Notes: generated from the letters alone by a model not told the origin. Positions 1 through 7,375 are shown, counted from the stretch's first letter. The stretch is 15,082 nt of DNA from Anaerolineales bacterium (GCA_016789485.1 JAEURE010000036.1:1-15082), one strand, 5' to 3'. Numbers and translations are program-made.

Positions 1-119
1 ACAATTTCCCCGGAATTGTAAACAACTTCCTGGCACAAATTTCCGACCAACTCCAATTGAGTGGGCGTGAATTGATAAAAAATATCACTTTGTTTCAGAA
101 AGTTGATGATGTTGTTCAT
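1..119 (-). CDS. Cyclic-nucleotide-binding-domain protein, N-terminal fragment (runs off left edge)
   Basis: Only the first 39 codons are present; the gene continues past the left edge of the window. Reading the minus strand from the ATG at 119 gives a start MNNIINFLKQSDIFYQFTP, followed by TQLELVGNLCQEV and YNSGEIV. This matches the entry helix and first strands of a cNMP-binding (Crp/Fnr/PKA-R type) beta-roll: a 'FL...IF..LT..QL..' helix, then a 'v.Y..GE.I' strand. Upstream, AAAGGATT sits about 9 bases before the ATG as a plausible ribosome-binding site. It lies 59 bases downstream of the M23 peptidase gene on the same strand and may be its operon partner. What follows the domain (DNA-binding helix-turn-helix, transporter, GGDEF or nothing) cannot be seen, so no function beyond ligand sensing is claimed. 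Confidence 0.7.
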   Translation of the reverse strand, partial: MNNIINFLKQSDIFYQFTPTQLELVGNLCQEVVYNSGEI

Positions 120-178
120 GTTGGCAGAATCCTTTGCACGAGTTTAGCATATTCAAGGATGGAGTGCAACGCTTCATC

Positions 179-1585
179 TTAAGGGTAGGTCTGAATCAGC
201 CAATCGAGCGGATCCACCTGTATGCCGTTTACCCACAACTCCCAATGCAAATGCGCGCCTGTTACCCGCCCGGTTCCGCCCACAAGCCCAATGACTTGAT
301 TTTTCTCTACCAATTCGCCAACTTGCACCTGAATCGCGGATTGATGCCAAAAGCCGCTATACACTCCCCAGCCATGATCGATTACAGTGGCATTTCCGCG
401 AACTGTCCATGGACCGGCGAATACCACTCGTCCTGCTGCAGGAGCAGTGATCGCCAAACCATCGCCGCCGCCAAAATCCAGGCCTGTGTGAAAGCCCGGC
501 ACCTGTAATTCAGTGCCCTGCCCAATATACGTTCGGCGGTTGCCGTAGCGTGATGTGAAATATGTCGATTCAGCGTAAGCGATAGCCGGGGAAATAAAAT
601 CACCAGACCAAAGTTTTGTGTGAGTAGAAGGGGTTGTCAGCCTGATTAATTCCTGCAATTCAGGTTCTGTGGAAGCGGGATCAATTGTGGCTGGGTCTAC
701 ATATAACAGCGGGTCATCTGGATAATTGCCTGAGATGATCAAGATCAACTGTTCGTAGGATTGCTTGCTTCCATCCGGCAGGGTCGCGTCCAACCGTAAA
801 GGATAAACTCCCGGCTCCAACAAGGCATGGACGCCTTGTAATGCAACTTGCGTGCCATTTTCATCTGGAAAGAAATTCAAAGAATGGTCAACAATCAGAC
901 CGCCCAGCGTAACACCGGGGATCGTTTGCACTTTGATTACTCCAGTGCCGCCCTGCTTTATGGGCAGGTCGCGAATCTCTGCGCTGACAAATGCGGACGG
1001 CAAACCAGTTGTGGCCGCATTATCACCTTCTCCTTTTGTAAAAAGTGTATCACCGGGGATGCCATCCCACGAACCATCCAAACCATTGATATCAGCAAGC
1101 GACCAGACATCGGTGTTATTTTTTACCGCCACTTCAAGCAGGGATTCTCCCACAGCAGGGGAGATGCGCTTGTTGTTCTGACTTTCACCTTGTCCCGGAA
1201 GAATCATGCTCACGCCTACATAAAATTCACTTGGGCTGACGACATGGTTGAGCTTTCTGAATAAACTGTCGGGCACTTGCGTTTGACGCATGAGGCTTCG
1301 ATACGAATCACCGAAGTTGATGACTTCCGTGCTGAGGAGGCCAGTAATCCCTTCAAGCCCTGGTATGACGAGCTGCTGCCCGGCGGTTAATTGATTCGCA
1401 TCCGCGATTCCATTTGCAGACATCAAATCGTTGAGGCTGACGCTGAAACGCGCCGCAATGGAGGAAAGGCTGTCGCCGGGCTGCACAATGTAAATAGGTC
1501 CGCTGGCGTCTTGCGCGTGGACAGGCTGGGATGAAAAGAACAGGCTTACTATAAGAAAAAGAATCAGGGTTGTGCGTTTATACAT
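179..1585 (-). CDS. Secreted LysM / M23 peptidoglycan endopeptidase
   Basis: Predicted 468-residue exported zinc metallopeptidase that cuts peptidoglycan cross-bridges or stems. Residues 1-24 are a signal peptide (YKR, then a hydrophobic stretch, then VHAQ). A LysM domain spans about 31-76 (VQPGDSLSSIAARF...LTAGQQLVIPG). Two weaker LysM-like repeats follow near 88-131 and 141-185. Residues 200-290 form a beta-rich domain like that preceding M23 domains in other envelope peptidases. The M23 domain covers about 343-465: HTGLD gives H366 and D370, FWHQS gives H414, and GAHLHWEL gives H445 and H447, so the zinc and catalytic residues are intact. The frame stays open upstream to 1714. The ATG at 1585 is chosen because the signal peptide begins there and it overlaps the DUF192 stop by 8 bases, suggesting translational coupling. 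An ATG at 1615, preceded by TTGGGGATT, is a credible alternative that would lengthen the n-region by ten residues. Confidence 0.9.
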   Translation of the reverse strand: MYKRTTLILFLIVSLFFSSQPVHAQDASGPIYIVQPGDSLSSIAARFSVSLNDLMSANGIADANQLTAGQQLVIPGLEGITGLLSTEVINFGDSYRSLMRQTQVPDSLFRKLNHVVSPSEFYVGVSMILPGQGESQNNKRISPAVGESLLEVAVKNNTDVWSLADINGLDGSWDGIPGDTLFTKGEGDNAATTGLPSAFVSAEIRDLPIKQGGTGVIKVQTIPGVTLGGLIVDHSLNFFPDENGTQVALQGVHALLEPGVYPLRLDATLPDGSKQSYEQLILIISGNYPDDPLLYVDPATIDPASTEPELQELIRLTTPSTHTKLWSGDFISPAIAYAESTYFTSRYGNRRTYIGQGTELQVPGFHTGLDFGGGDGLAITAPAAGRVVFAGPWTVRGNATVIDHGWGVYSGFWHQSAIQVQVGELVEKNQVIGLVGGTGRVTGAHLHWELWVNGIQVDPLDWLIQTYP

Positions 1586-1958
1586 TCTTGAATTCAACCT
1601 TGTCGCCAATTTCATAATCCCCAAAACGATCTGGATGTATTTCCAATGTAAATTTTGCGTCTGCCTTGGGAAAATAGGCAGGGTGCCAGGATTTCGCAAT
1701 GACCTTGTCCACAACAGCCATTTCTGAGTTGATCCAAAATACAGCTAGATCGAAAGGCACGAAGAACATGTGGATGGATGTGTCAAGGCGCGAATCCCGT
1801 TTTTCGACGAGCAGCAGGCCTTCGTTAAGTGCGAGGCGTTTTCTGAACATGAGTCCGCGCAATTTGCAGAGGAATGAGTCGCAGTAGCCTACTTGCGCGG
1901 GTTGTTCAATCGGTTTGGTCAGGTTGGTGATGCTGATGATCTGGGGCATGGGTATCAT
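1578..1958 (-). CDS. DUF192 family protein
   Basis: Predicted protein of 126 residues (123 if the ATG at 1949 is used). It shows the hallmarks of DUF192: GLMFRKRLALNEGLLL at 35-50, then SIHMFFVPFDLAVFW at 61-75, and a C-terminal strand pair ending YEIGDKVEF. This is a compact beta domain of unknown biochemical role, often exported or envelope-associated in other bacteria. No signal peptide is seen here, so this copy looks cytoplasmic. The first ATG has no Shine-Dalgarno sequence; the bases in front of it belong to a perfect 10-bp hairpin (1962-1987). The 3' end overlaps the start of the LysM/M23 endopeptidase by 8 bases, so the two are probably translated together, although a functional link is only inferred. 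Confidence 0.85.
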   Translation of the reverse strand: MIPMPQIISITNLTKPIEQPAQVGYCDSFLCKLRGLMFRKRLALNEGLLLVEKRDSRLDTSIHMFFVPFDLAVFWINSEMAVVDKVIAKSWHPAYFPKADAKFTLEIHPDRFGDYEIGDKVEFKNV

Positions 1959-1961
1959 GAA

Positions 1962-1987
1962 TTCGGGCGGCTGGAGTGCCGCCCGAA
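1962..1987 (-). promoter_or_regulatory. Perfect 10-bp GC-rich hairpin in front of DUF192
   Basis: TTCGGGCGGC (1962-1971) pairs perfectly with GCCGCCCGAA (1978-1987) around a 6-base loop. It lies between the response-regulator stop (2004) and the DUF192 ATG (1958), ending three bases before that ATG on the minus strand. There is no U-run after it, so it is not a standard intrinsic terminator. It may be an mRNA-stabilising or processing stem, or may limit ribosome access to DUF192. Confidence 0.6.
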
Positions 1988-2003
1988 GGATAAGAAATTG
2001 AGT

Positions 2004-2396
2004 TCAGGATGATTTTTGTTTGAATACTTTTTCCACACTATCCATCAACTCTTGCGGTCCGAACGGCTTGGCGATGTAGTCATCCACTTTCGCTATGTGC
2101 AAGCCAAGCACTTTGTCGATGTTCTGTGCCTTGGCAGTGACGACAATGACAGGGATATCGCGCGTGGTAGTATCGGCTTTCATTTGTTGGTATACTTCCC
2201 AGCCGTCCATGTCTGGCATCATTAGATCGAGCAGAACAAGGTCTGGGAGTAATTCACGAACCATTTTGATGCCTTCCATTCCGCCTGCTGCGCCGATGAC
2301 ATCAAACCCGCGACGTCCAAGAATCAACCGAATCAGATCAATCATTTCGGGTTCGTCTTCAATACAAAGTATCTTTTTGACAGTTGTATTGTTCAT
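2004..2396 (-). CDS. Stand-alone response regulator (receiver domain only)
   Basis: 130-residue protein consisting solely of a CheY-like receiver domain. The acidic pocket is E13/D14, the phospho-acceptor is D57 (LVLLDLMMPDMDGW), the switch Thr is T87 (VIVVTAK), and the conserved Lys is K110 (YIAKPF) with Y107 just before it. All residues needed for phosphotransfer and metal binding are present. The usual GADDY segment reads KVDDY, a small departure. There is no output domain, so it must act through a protein partner such as a kinase, phosphorelay or anti-sigma system; no kinase is in the window. An AGGAG ribosome-binding site is well placed before the ATG. It is divergent from exonuclease III, with about 54 bases between; no convincing promoter was recognised there. 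Confidence 0.93.
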   Translation of the reverse strand: MNNTTVKKILCIEDEPEMIDLIRLILGRRGFDVIGAAGGMEGIKMVRELLPDLVLLDLMMPDMDGWEVYQQMKADTTTRDIPVIVVTAKAQNIDKVLGLHIAKVDDYIAKPFGPQELMDSVEKVFKQKSS

Positions 2397-2450
2397 AATT
2401 CTCCTGTCTTCAAATCAAGTTTACCATAAAACAAAAAACGGACTTTGCAG

Positions 2451-3212
2451 ATGAAAATCATCACCTGGAATGTAAATGGCATTCGTGCCGCACTTGGAAA
2501 AGACGCGTTGAATTGGGCGTTTGCTCAACAGCCGGATGCCTTATGCCTGCAGGAAGTGAAGGCGCGGGAGGAACAATTAAGTGAAGAACAACGTGTTGCG
2601 TTGAAACTTCCCTTTGTATGGAATGCGGCAGAGCAACCCGGATACAGCGGTGTGACGACCTTTTATAATAAAGAGCCTGATGAGATCGTGATGGGCATGC
2701 ATGCGCCGCATTTTGACGTGGAGGGACGCGTCATTCAAACACGTTGGGCTGGTCTGCGCCTCTTCAACATTTACTTCCCGAATGGCCAGCGCGGGCAGGA
2801 GCGCGTGGACTATAAACTTAAATTCTATGCTCATCTGCTGGAATTATGTCGCTCGCTTCATAAAAATGGGGAGGATATCATTATTACGGGCGACTTTAAC
2901 ACTTCCCACATGCCGATTGATCTAAAGAATGCAAAAGCAAACGAGAAAACTTCAGGCTTTCTGCCTGAAGAACGAGAATGGGTGCAGAAATTTCTGGATA
3001 ATGGCTTTGTGGATATTTTCCGCCGCTTATATCCTGACAAAGTCCAGTACACCTGGTGGACGTACCGTCTGAATGCGCGCGCACGGGGAATTGGCTGGCG
3101 TTTGGATTATTTCCTGGTCTCTGAAGCTCTTGTCCCGCGAATAAAGGACGTGATCATCCATGATAGTGTCATGGGGTCGGATCATTGTCCCGTTGAATTA
3201 TTGCTGGATTAA
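2451..3212 (+). CDS. xth: Exodeoxyribonuclease III (AP endonuclease)
   Basis: 253-residue enzyme of the endonuclease/exonuclease/phosphatase fold that nicks DNA at abasic sites and degrades duplex DNA 3' to 5' in base-excision repair. Diagnostic residues are visible: N7 in ITWNVNGIRA, E35 in LCLQEVK, the NIYFPNG motif with Y108, D148/N150 in ITGDFNTS, RLDYFLVS at 217-224, and D244/H245 in GSDHCPVELLL. Length is typical. The ATG at 2451 is chosen because family members start MKIITWN; an in-frame TTG six bases upstream (2445) is possible but adds only two residues. The ribosome-binding site is weak. A short hairpin with a U-run follows the stop. The next gene downstream is on the same strand but has its own promoter candidate, so xth is probably transcribed alone. 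Confidence 0.95.
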   Translation: MKIITWNVNGIRAALGKDALNWAFAQQPDALCLQEVKAREEQLSEEQRVALKLPFVWNAAEQPGYSGVTTFYNKEPDEIVMGMHAPHFDVEGRVIQTRWAGLRLFNIYFPNGQRGQERVDYKLKFYAHLLELCRSLHKNGEDIIITGDFNTSHMPIDLKNAKANEKTSGFLPEEREWVQKFLDNGFVDIFRRLYPDKVQYTWWTYRLNARARGIGWRLDYFLVSEALVPRIKDVIIHDSVMGSDHCPVELLLD

Positions 3213-3217
3213 TCAAA

Positions 3218-3239
3218 CAATCGGGTGATTGCGTTTTTT
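3218..3239 (+). terminator. Weak intrinsic terminator after xth
   Basis: CAATC (3218-3222) pairs with GATTG (3227-3231) around a GGGT loop, followed by CG and six Ts (3234-3239). It starts six bases after the xth stop codon. The stem is short and AT-rich, so termination may be incomplete. Confidence 0.4.
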
Positions 3240-3276
3240 GGAGGGCGTTGTATCATGGAATTAAAATGCGGCCATC

Positions 3277-3305
3277 TTGTGCGTCATATTCAGCTATGCT
3301 ATCAT
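3277..3305 (+). promoter_or_regulatory. Candidate extended -10 promoter for the C11 peptidase gene
   Basis: The hexamer TTGTGC (3277-3282), a 17-base spacer, and TATCAT (3300-3305) preceded by TGC (TG at 3297-3298) form an extended -10 sigma-70-type promoter. The -35 is poor (3 of 6), the -10 good (5 of 6). This would give a leader of roughly 60 bases before the ATG at 3375. Judged by eye only. Confidence 0.45.
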
Positions 3306-3374
3306 GTTGAAACCAATTCGTCGGAGAAGCGTATTTTGTCCGTGTGAACATCATATTCTTATTTGGAGGCAGAG

Positions 3375-5510
3375 ATGAGGAATACAAAACTTGGCATACC
3401 TGTACTTATTGCAGTTATCGTCATTTGTCTTGTGAGTGTTTGTTGTATTGTTGCGGGGCTTTATTTTTATGGTGATACGTTATTTGGATTCGGCCCGCAA
3501 GTGAATGGACCCTCTGAAGTTATCGTTCCCGCTGACACATCCAATTTACCGGAATGGACGGTCATTATTTACGGGGATGCCGATGATGAGATTCTGGAGG
3601 GTGATATTTGGTTTGATGTCAATGAAATGGAGTTGGTGGGCTCAAACTCACAGATGAATATTGTGGTTCAGTTGGACCGCGGGGTGGGAGGGTTCAATGG
3701 CGATGGCGATTGGTCAGATACGCGCCGGTACCTGATCACCCAGGACAATGACCTGAACGCTATTAATTCCCCGGTGATCGAGTATGTGGGTGAAGCTGAT
3801 ATGGGCAACCCGCAAACCCTGGTTGATTTTGCAACCTGGGCCATAAGGAATTATCCAGCCAAGAAATATGCGCTGATCATGTCTGATCATGGCGCAGGCT
3901 GGGCAATGGGATTCTCGGATCTCAGTTCTGGAAACACCCTGTCACTGCCTGAAATCACCAATGCAGTTGCGAAGATTCAACAGTCCATGGGCGGGCAAAA
4001 ATTTGAAGTTTTGGGCTTCGATGCCTGTTTGATGGGAATGGTTGAGGTGTTTGGTTCCCTTTATCCATATGCAAACTTTATGATCGCGTCTCAGGAAGTG
4101 GAGCCTGCAACAGGCTGGGCATATGCTGGCTGGCTGCAACGGCTTGCTCAGAATCCCACTGCTAGTGGACGGGAATTATCACAGTACATTGTTTCAACCT
4201 ACATTGTTGAAGATACGTTGCTTACCTTATCTCGTTCTTCCACTGAAATTGCTGAATTTGAAGCAGATACCACCTTAAGCGCGATCGATAGCGCCCGTAT
4301 GCCGGATGTTATCAACGCTATGAACCAATTTATCTCTACTCTGGCGGCAGTTGACCAGCAATGGGTGGCGCAGGGACGTCAATACACGCGTAGTTACTAT
4401 TCTGTGTTTGACGAGCGCCTGCCTTCTCCATTTATCGATTTGGTTAATTTTGCAGAGATCATGGCGACCACCAATGATCCTGCCATTATGCAGGCGAATG
4501 AACAATTGCGTACAGCCATTAGCAGCGCAATAGTTGCAGAGAAACATGGTGCGAGCATGGCTGGATCGTATGGAATTTCATTCCATTTTCCGATCTCGGA
4601 TATTTACGTTTTCACGGAATATAATGAAAATTCCCCGCTTCGCTACTCTATCGATGCCGCTCGTTTTCTCGAACAATCTTCGTGGGATGAATTTTTGGCT
4701 TTCCACTATACCGGACAAGCGTTTGTCCCGCAATCGGGACAAGCCTTTGAGCCGAATCGTGCCAACCCGATAGTTGCCCCCGGCGCATCGGAGTTCAGCA
4801 TTGCTCCTGTTCAACTTTCTGACACTGCCATTGTCGGCGATGAGACGCTCACGCTTTCCACCACTGTGACCGGGGACGTGGCTTACATTTACTTTATCCT
4901 CTATTTTTACAACCCTGATGCGAATGCCTATTGGGTGGGTGATACCTTCTACTATTTTGCTGAAAACACAACCACAGTGGGCGGTGTCAACATGCCAGAT
5001 TACGGTCCCAGCCCGATTCAAGTCAACTATGAATGGACGCCGAGCCTTTGGGTGCTCAAAGATGGCGTACATGAAGAATTTGCCTTGTTCCAACCGGATG
5101 AATACCTGAGCGAGTCGGGTATTTCAACGTACTCGTTGTACGGGCAATACACTCCTGTGAACGGTTCTCCTGTGAATGCCAAACTGCTCTTTGACCCCGA
5201 CGGCAACTTGCTGCAAGTTTACGCCCTGCCCGACCCCGATGGGGATGGTGTTGCTACTGCGGTAGCAGTCACACCTCAGATTGGTGACCAGTTCGAAGAT
5301 TACGTCAAATCCTATTACTTTGATGAGAACAACGAAACCTATTATGATTATTCACTGGGAGGCGTCGTCTTCACATATGGCGAGCAGGGTTTCTGGTTCG
5401 AGTCCCGCTATCTTGTGGATGGCGATTACGCTGTCGGTTTCTATGCCGTTGACTTTGACAACAACATCAAGGAAAGTTACGAATTCTTTAATTACCAATT
5501 AGGGCGCTAG
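3375..5510 (+). CDS. Membrane-anchored clostripain-like (C11) cysteine peptidase
   Basis: Predicted protein of 711 residues. Residues 8-31 form one N-terminal transmembrane segment, leaving the rest outside the cytoplasm. The C11 core covers about 60-440: the catalytic His is H172 in MSDHGAGW and the catalytic Cys is C218 in GFDACLMGMVEV, the usual His/Cys dyad with preceding Asp. Such enzymes usually cleave after Arg or Lys and need calcium; the substrate here is unknown. After residue 440 comes a duplicated GQAF.P motif (447-460), then about 230 residues of Tyr/Asp/Asn-rich, probably beta-sandwich sequence including DPDGDG at 620-625, which could bind calcium. I do not recognise that tail. 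The frame opens at a TTG at 3363, but GGAGG at 3365-3369 sits five bases before the ATG at 3375, which fixes the start there. A strong terminator follows the stop. Confidence 0.88.
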   Translation: MRNTKLGIPVLIAVIVICLVSVCCIVAGLYFYGDTLFGFGPQVNGPSEVIVPADTSNLPEWTVIIYGDADDEILEGDIWFDVNEMELVGSNSQMNIVVQLDRGVGGFNGDGDWSDTRRYLITQDNDLNAINSPVIEYVGEADMGNPQTLVDFATWAIRNYPAKKYALIMSDHGAGWAMGFSDLSSGNTLSLPEITNAVAKIQQSMGGQKFEVLGFDACLMGMVEVFGSLYPYANFMIASQEVEPATGWAYAGWLQRLAQNPTASGRELSQYIVSTYIVEDTLLTLSRSSTEIAEFEADTTLSAIDSARMPDVINAMNQFISTLAAVDQQWVAQGRQYTRSYYSVFDERLPSPFIDLVNFAEIMATTNDPAIMQANEQLRTAISSAIVAEKHGASMAGSYGISFHFPISDIYVFTEYNENSPLRYSIDAARFLEQSSWDEFLAFHYTGQAFVPQSGQAFEPNRANPIVAPGASEFSIAPVQLSDTAIVGDETLTLSTTVTGDVAYIYFILYFYNPDANAYWVGDTFYYFAENTTTVGGVNMPDYGPSPIQVNYEWTPSLWVLKDGVHEEFALFQPDEYLSESGISTYSLYGQYTPVNGSPVNAKLLFDPDGNLLQVYALPDPDGDGVATAVAVTPQIGDQFEDYVKSYYFDENNETYYDYSLGGVVFTYGEQGFWFESRYLVDGDYAVGFYAVDFDNNIKESYEFFNYQLGR
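4723..4742. repeat. Perfect palindromic hairpin inside the C11 peptidase gene
   Basis: TTGTCCCG (4723-4730) and CGGGACAA (4735-4742) form an 8-bp perfect stem with a CAAT loop. The right arm extends a near-direct repeat of GGACAAGC.TTTG (from 4713 and from 4737), encoding the doubled GQAF motif. It resembles a small REP-like palindrome carried in frame, but this could also be chance from the duplicated peptide. Confidence 0.4.
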
Positions 5511-5516
5511 TTTTAC

Positions 5517-5550
5517 AAAAAGGACTTCGGAATTTTCCGAAGTCCTTTTT
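5517..5550. terminator. Bidirectional intrinsic terminator between convergent genes
   Basis: A run of five As, GGACTTCGG and AA pairs with TT, CCGAAGTCC and a run of five Ts (5517-5532 with 5535-5550), a 16-base arm on each side. The T-run in both directions makes it work for the C11 peptidase on the plus strand and the Nudix unit on the minus strand. The Nudix stop codon (5549-5551) overlaps its edge. Confidence 0.9.
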
Positions 5551-6037
5551 ATTTAAGCAGAACTTTTTGTGTTGCCTTGAAAGCCAGAGGCGGTAAATCG
5601 TTTCTTTCAAACCACTCCGCCGCATCTGCATCATCTGCTGGGGTCAGTTCGCCGCTGAGCACTTCCGCAACATAAACAATGATGAAATCTGCGCCGCGCT
5701 CATGCTCACGCCCGGAGATTACATCCAACACCTGCATCACGCGAACGCTCAAACCTGTTTCTTCAAAACATTCACGGGCTGCCGCTTCGGCAGGGTCTTC
5801 GCCGCCGTTGACGAATCCTGCAGGCAGCGTCCACAATCCGCGGAACGGTTCGTTAACTCTCCTCACAAGCAATACACGGCTGCCCTCTTCAACAAGGACA
5901 GCCGCGGCTACTTTTGGGTCTTGAAAATGGATCCAGCGGCATTGCGGACAGACCGGGCGCACCATGCCGAATTTGTCTTCGTACACAACCTCTGCACCGC
6001 AGCGCGGACAAAATTTTATGGAACTGTGATGGGCCAT
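5549..6037 (-). CDS. Nudix hydrolase with N-terminal zinc ribbon
   Basis: 162-residue cytoplasmic hydrolase of nucleoside-diphosphate-linked compounds. A zinc ribbon is formed by C10, C13, C30 and C33 (CPRCG and CPQC). The Nudix box is complete: G74, E80, R88-E89, E92-E93 and G95 fit GX5EX7REUXEEXGU, with Cys at the first hydrophobic position. A zinc ribbon before a Nudix fold recalls NudC-type NADH pyrophosphatases and related ADP-ribose-type enzymes, but the protein is shorter than NudC and I do not see the NudC specificity motif, so the substrate is left open. It starts 7 bases after the anti-sigma-factor stop with no clear Shine-Dalgarno sequence, suggesting translational coupling and membership of the sigma/anti-sigma operon. 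Confidence 0.92.
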   Translation of the reverse strand: MAHHSSIKFCPRCGAEVVYEDKFGMVRPVCPQCRWIHFQDPKVAAAVLVEEGSRVLLVRRVNEPFRGLWTLPAGFVNGGEDPAEAAARECFEETGLSVRVMQVLDVISGREHERGADFIIVYVAEVLSGELTPADDADAAEWFERNDLPPLAFKATQKVLLK

Positions 6038-6044
6038 TTACAGA

Positions 6045-6737
6045 TCATTGCCATTTGCGTGAAGCAGATTTTTGGATGATCCACATTGCCAATGCGCTCA
6101 ACAGGATGACTGCCAGCAAAATGATTTGCCACGTGAAAGGGATCGGCGCTTCACTTTGCGCTGGGACCTGATCCTGCAATGCTGATTCAGGTGCAACATC
6201 TTTAGGCGCTTGTTCTCCTTCGCGGAGAGTGCCCTCATCTGTGGATGGAGCAGGCTGCATTTCAGCAAATGGCGCATCTGCCGACGGAGCCTCAGTTGCT
6301 ACAAACATTTCTGCCGCCGCTGCCGGTGCTTCGGTTGCGGCTTCTTGCATCGCTGTGTCATCTCCTCCACCGCCGCCGCCCATTCCATACCCGTATGCGG
6401 GTGCGGCCGCCCCCATTCCTATTCGCGGGACAATTGAGTTGGCGGCAAATGTCAGTACGAGCAGGATGGTGGCAAATGCTGTTGAGAATCTAAAGACAGG
6501 ATATGCTCGCGGCAATGGCGGTTTGAGTCCGACCATTTGGCGGGTCAGTGTGAAATTACGTGGAGCTTTGCGGGCTGGCAGTTTGCGGAGAATGCCGCGG
6601 GTGGCGCGAAGGTCTATTAAAACAGAAGCAAGCTCAGGGTCGGCAGCGATGCGGGCTTCCAATCGCTTTGACTCTGATGCGTTGAGTTGTCCATCCAGAT
6701 AGGATGAGAGGAGTTCGATCTCGCGGAAATTTTTCAT
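6045..6737 (-). CDS. Putative anti-sigma factor with two membrane segments
   Basis: 230 residues, called an anti-sigma factor mainly from its position: its ATG overlaps the stop of an ECF sigma factor (ATGA). The N-terminal 55 residues are helical and start with LLSSYLDGQLNASE, like anti-sigma domains that begin 'L.aYlDGeL...e', and include a DPELA helix. The His and Cys residues of zinc-binding (ZAS) domains are absent. Transmembrane segments lie near 82-103 and 202-221. Between them are about 100 residues rich in Gly, Ala, Pro and Glu (a GMGGGGGG run at 118-125), predicted outside the membrane. Both termini would be cytoplasmic. AAGGGGAGA precedes the start inside the sigma gene. The signal it senses is unknown. 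Confidence 0.75.
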   Translation of the reverse strand: MKNFREIELLSSYLDGQLNASESKRLEARIAADPELASVLIDLRATRGILRKLPARKAPRNFTLTRQMVGLKPPLPRAYPVFRFSTAFATILLVLTFAANSIVPRIGMGAAAPAYGYGMGGGGGGDDTAMQEAATEAPAAAAEMFVATEAPSADAPFAEMQPAPSTDEGTLREGEQAPKDVAPESALQDQVPAQSEAPIPFTWQIILLAVILLSALAMWIIQKSASRKWQ

Positions 6738-7342
6738 AGAGTATTCTCCCCTTCAAGACGAAATGAAGCGGGTAAAAGTTCCTCGAAGCCGCGCAGACAT
6801 TCACGCAGACGCAAACGCGCGCGCGCAAGACGACTCTTGATGGTGCCAAGCGGCACTTTGGAAGCCGCTGCCACTTCGGTGTAATCCATGCCTTGAATGT
6901 CTGCCAGCACAACCACGGTGCGGAAATCTGTGGGCAGTGCTTCCAGACAATGCTGGATTGCATGTTCAAGTTCATCCGCTTCAGATTTTTCAGACGGTGT
7001 CATGTTGGGGTCTGCCATCCACTTGGGAGAATCCATTTCCTCCCCGTCGCTGGTTTCAGGTTCAAGCGGGGTGGTGGGTCGCCGCTTTTGTCGGCGCAAT
7101 TCATCGTAGCAGGCGTTTGTGACAGTCCGCATGATCCATGCTTTGAAGGAGCCGCCGCGAAAAGACGAAATGCTGCGGAAGGCGGAGATGAATGCTTCTT
7201 GTGCTGCGTCTTCTGCCATGTCATCATCGCCGAGAATGCGCAGGGCGGTATTGAATACGGTATCCTGATAGTGCAGGATCAAAGTGTTGAACGCGTCAAG
7301 ATCGCCTTTTTGTGCTGATTGGATAAGTGAGGTTTCGTCCAT
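6734..7342 (-). CDS. ECF-type RNA polymerase sigma factor
   Basis: 202-residue alternative sigma factor that redirects RNA polymerase to a stress or envelope regulon. The sigma-2 region spans about 13-85 (DAFNTLILHYQDTVFN, AEDAAQEAFISAFRSI, FKAWIMRTVTNACYDELRR). A 40-residue acidic linker follows. The sigma-4 region covers 128-182 (LPTDFRTVVVLADIQGMDYTEVA, then the helix-turn-helix VPLGTIKSRLARARLRLRE). The gene starts 33 bases after the DUF3054 stop; no clear Shine-Dalgarno sequence or promoter was recognised in that gap, so it may be co-transcribed with DUF3054. The 4-base ATGA overlap with the next gene is typical of sigma/anti-sigma pairs. Confidence 0.95.
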   Translation of the reverse strand: MDETSLIQSAQKGDLDAFNTLILHYQDTVFNTALRILGDDDMAEDAAQEAFISAFRSISSFRGGSFKAWIMRTVTNACYDELRRQKRRPTTPLEPETSDGEEMDSPKWMADPNMTPSEKSEADELEHAIQHCLEALPTDFRTVVVLADIQGMDYTEVAAASKVPLGTIKSRLARARLRLRECLRGFEELLPASFRLEGENTL

Positions 7343-7375
7343 AAGTTTCTATTTTACCCGCTAAATGTTTGGAAG

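Noticed and set aside
2397..2450. Promoters in the divergent gap between the response regulator and xth
   Set aside because: Several AT-rich hexamers were tried in both directions, but none had both boxes at acceptable spacing; no promoter is claimed.
6229..6702. 157-codon plus-strand frame opposite the anti-sigma gene, Ala/Ser/Pro-rich
   Set aside because: Mirrors the low-complexity Gly/Ala/Pro linker of the minus-strand gene; no start context or domain.
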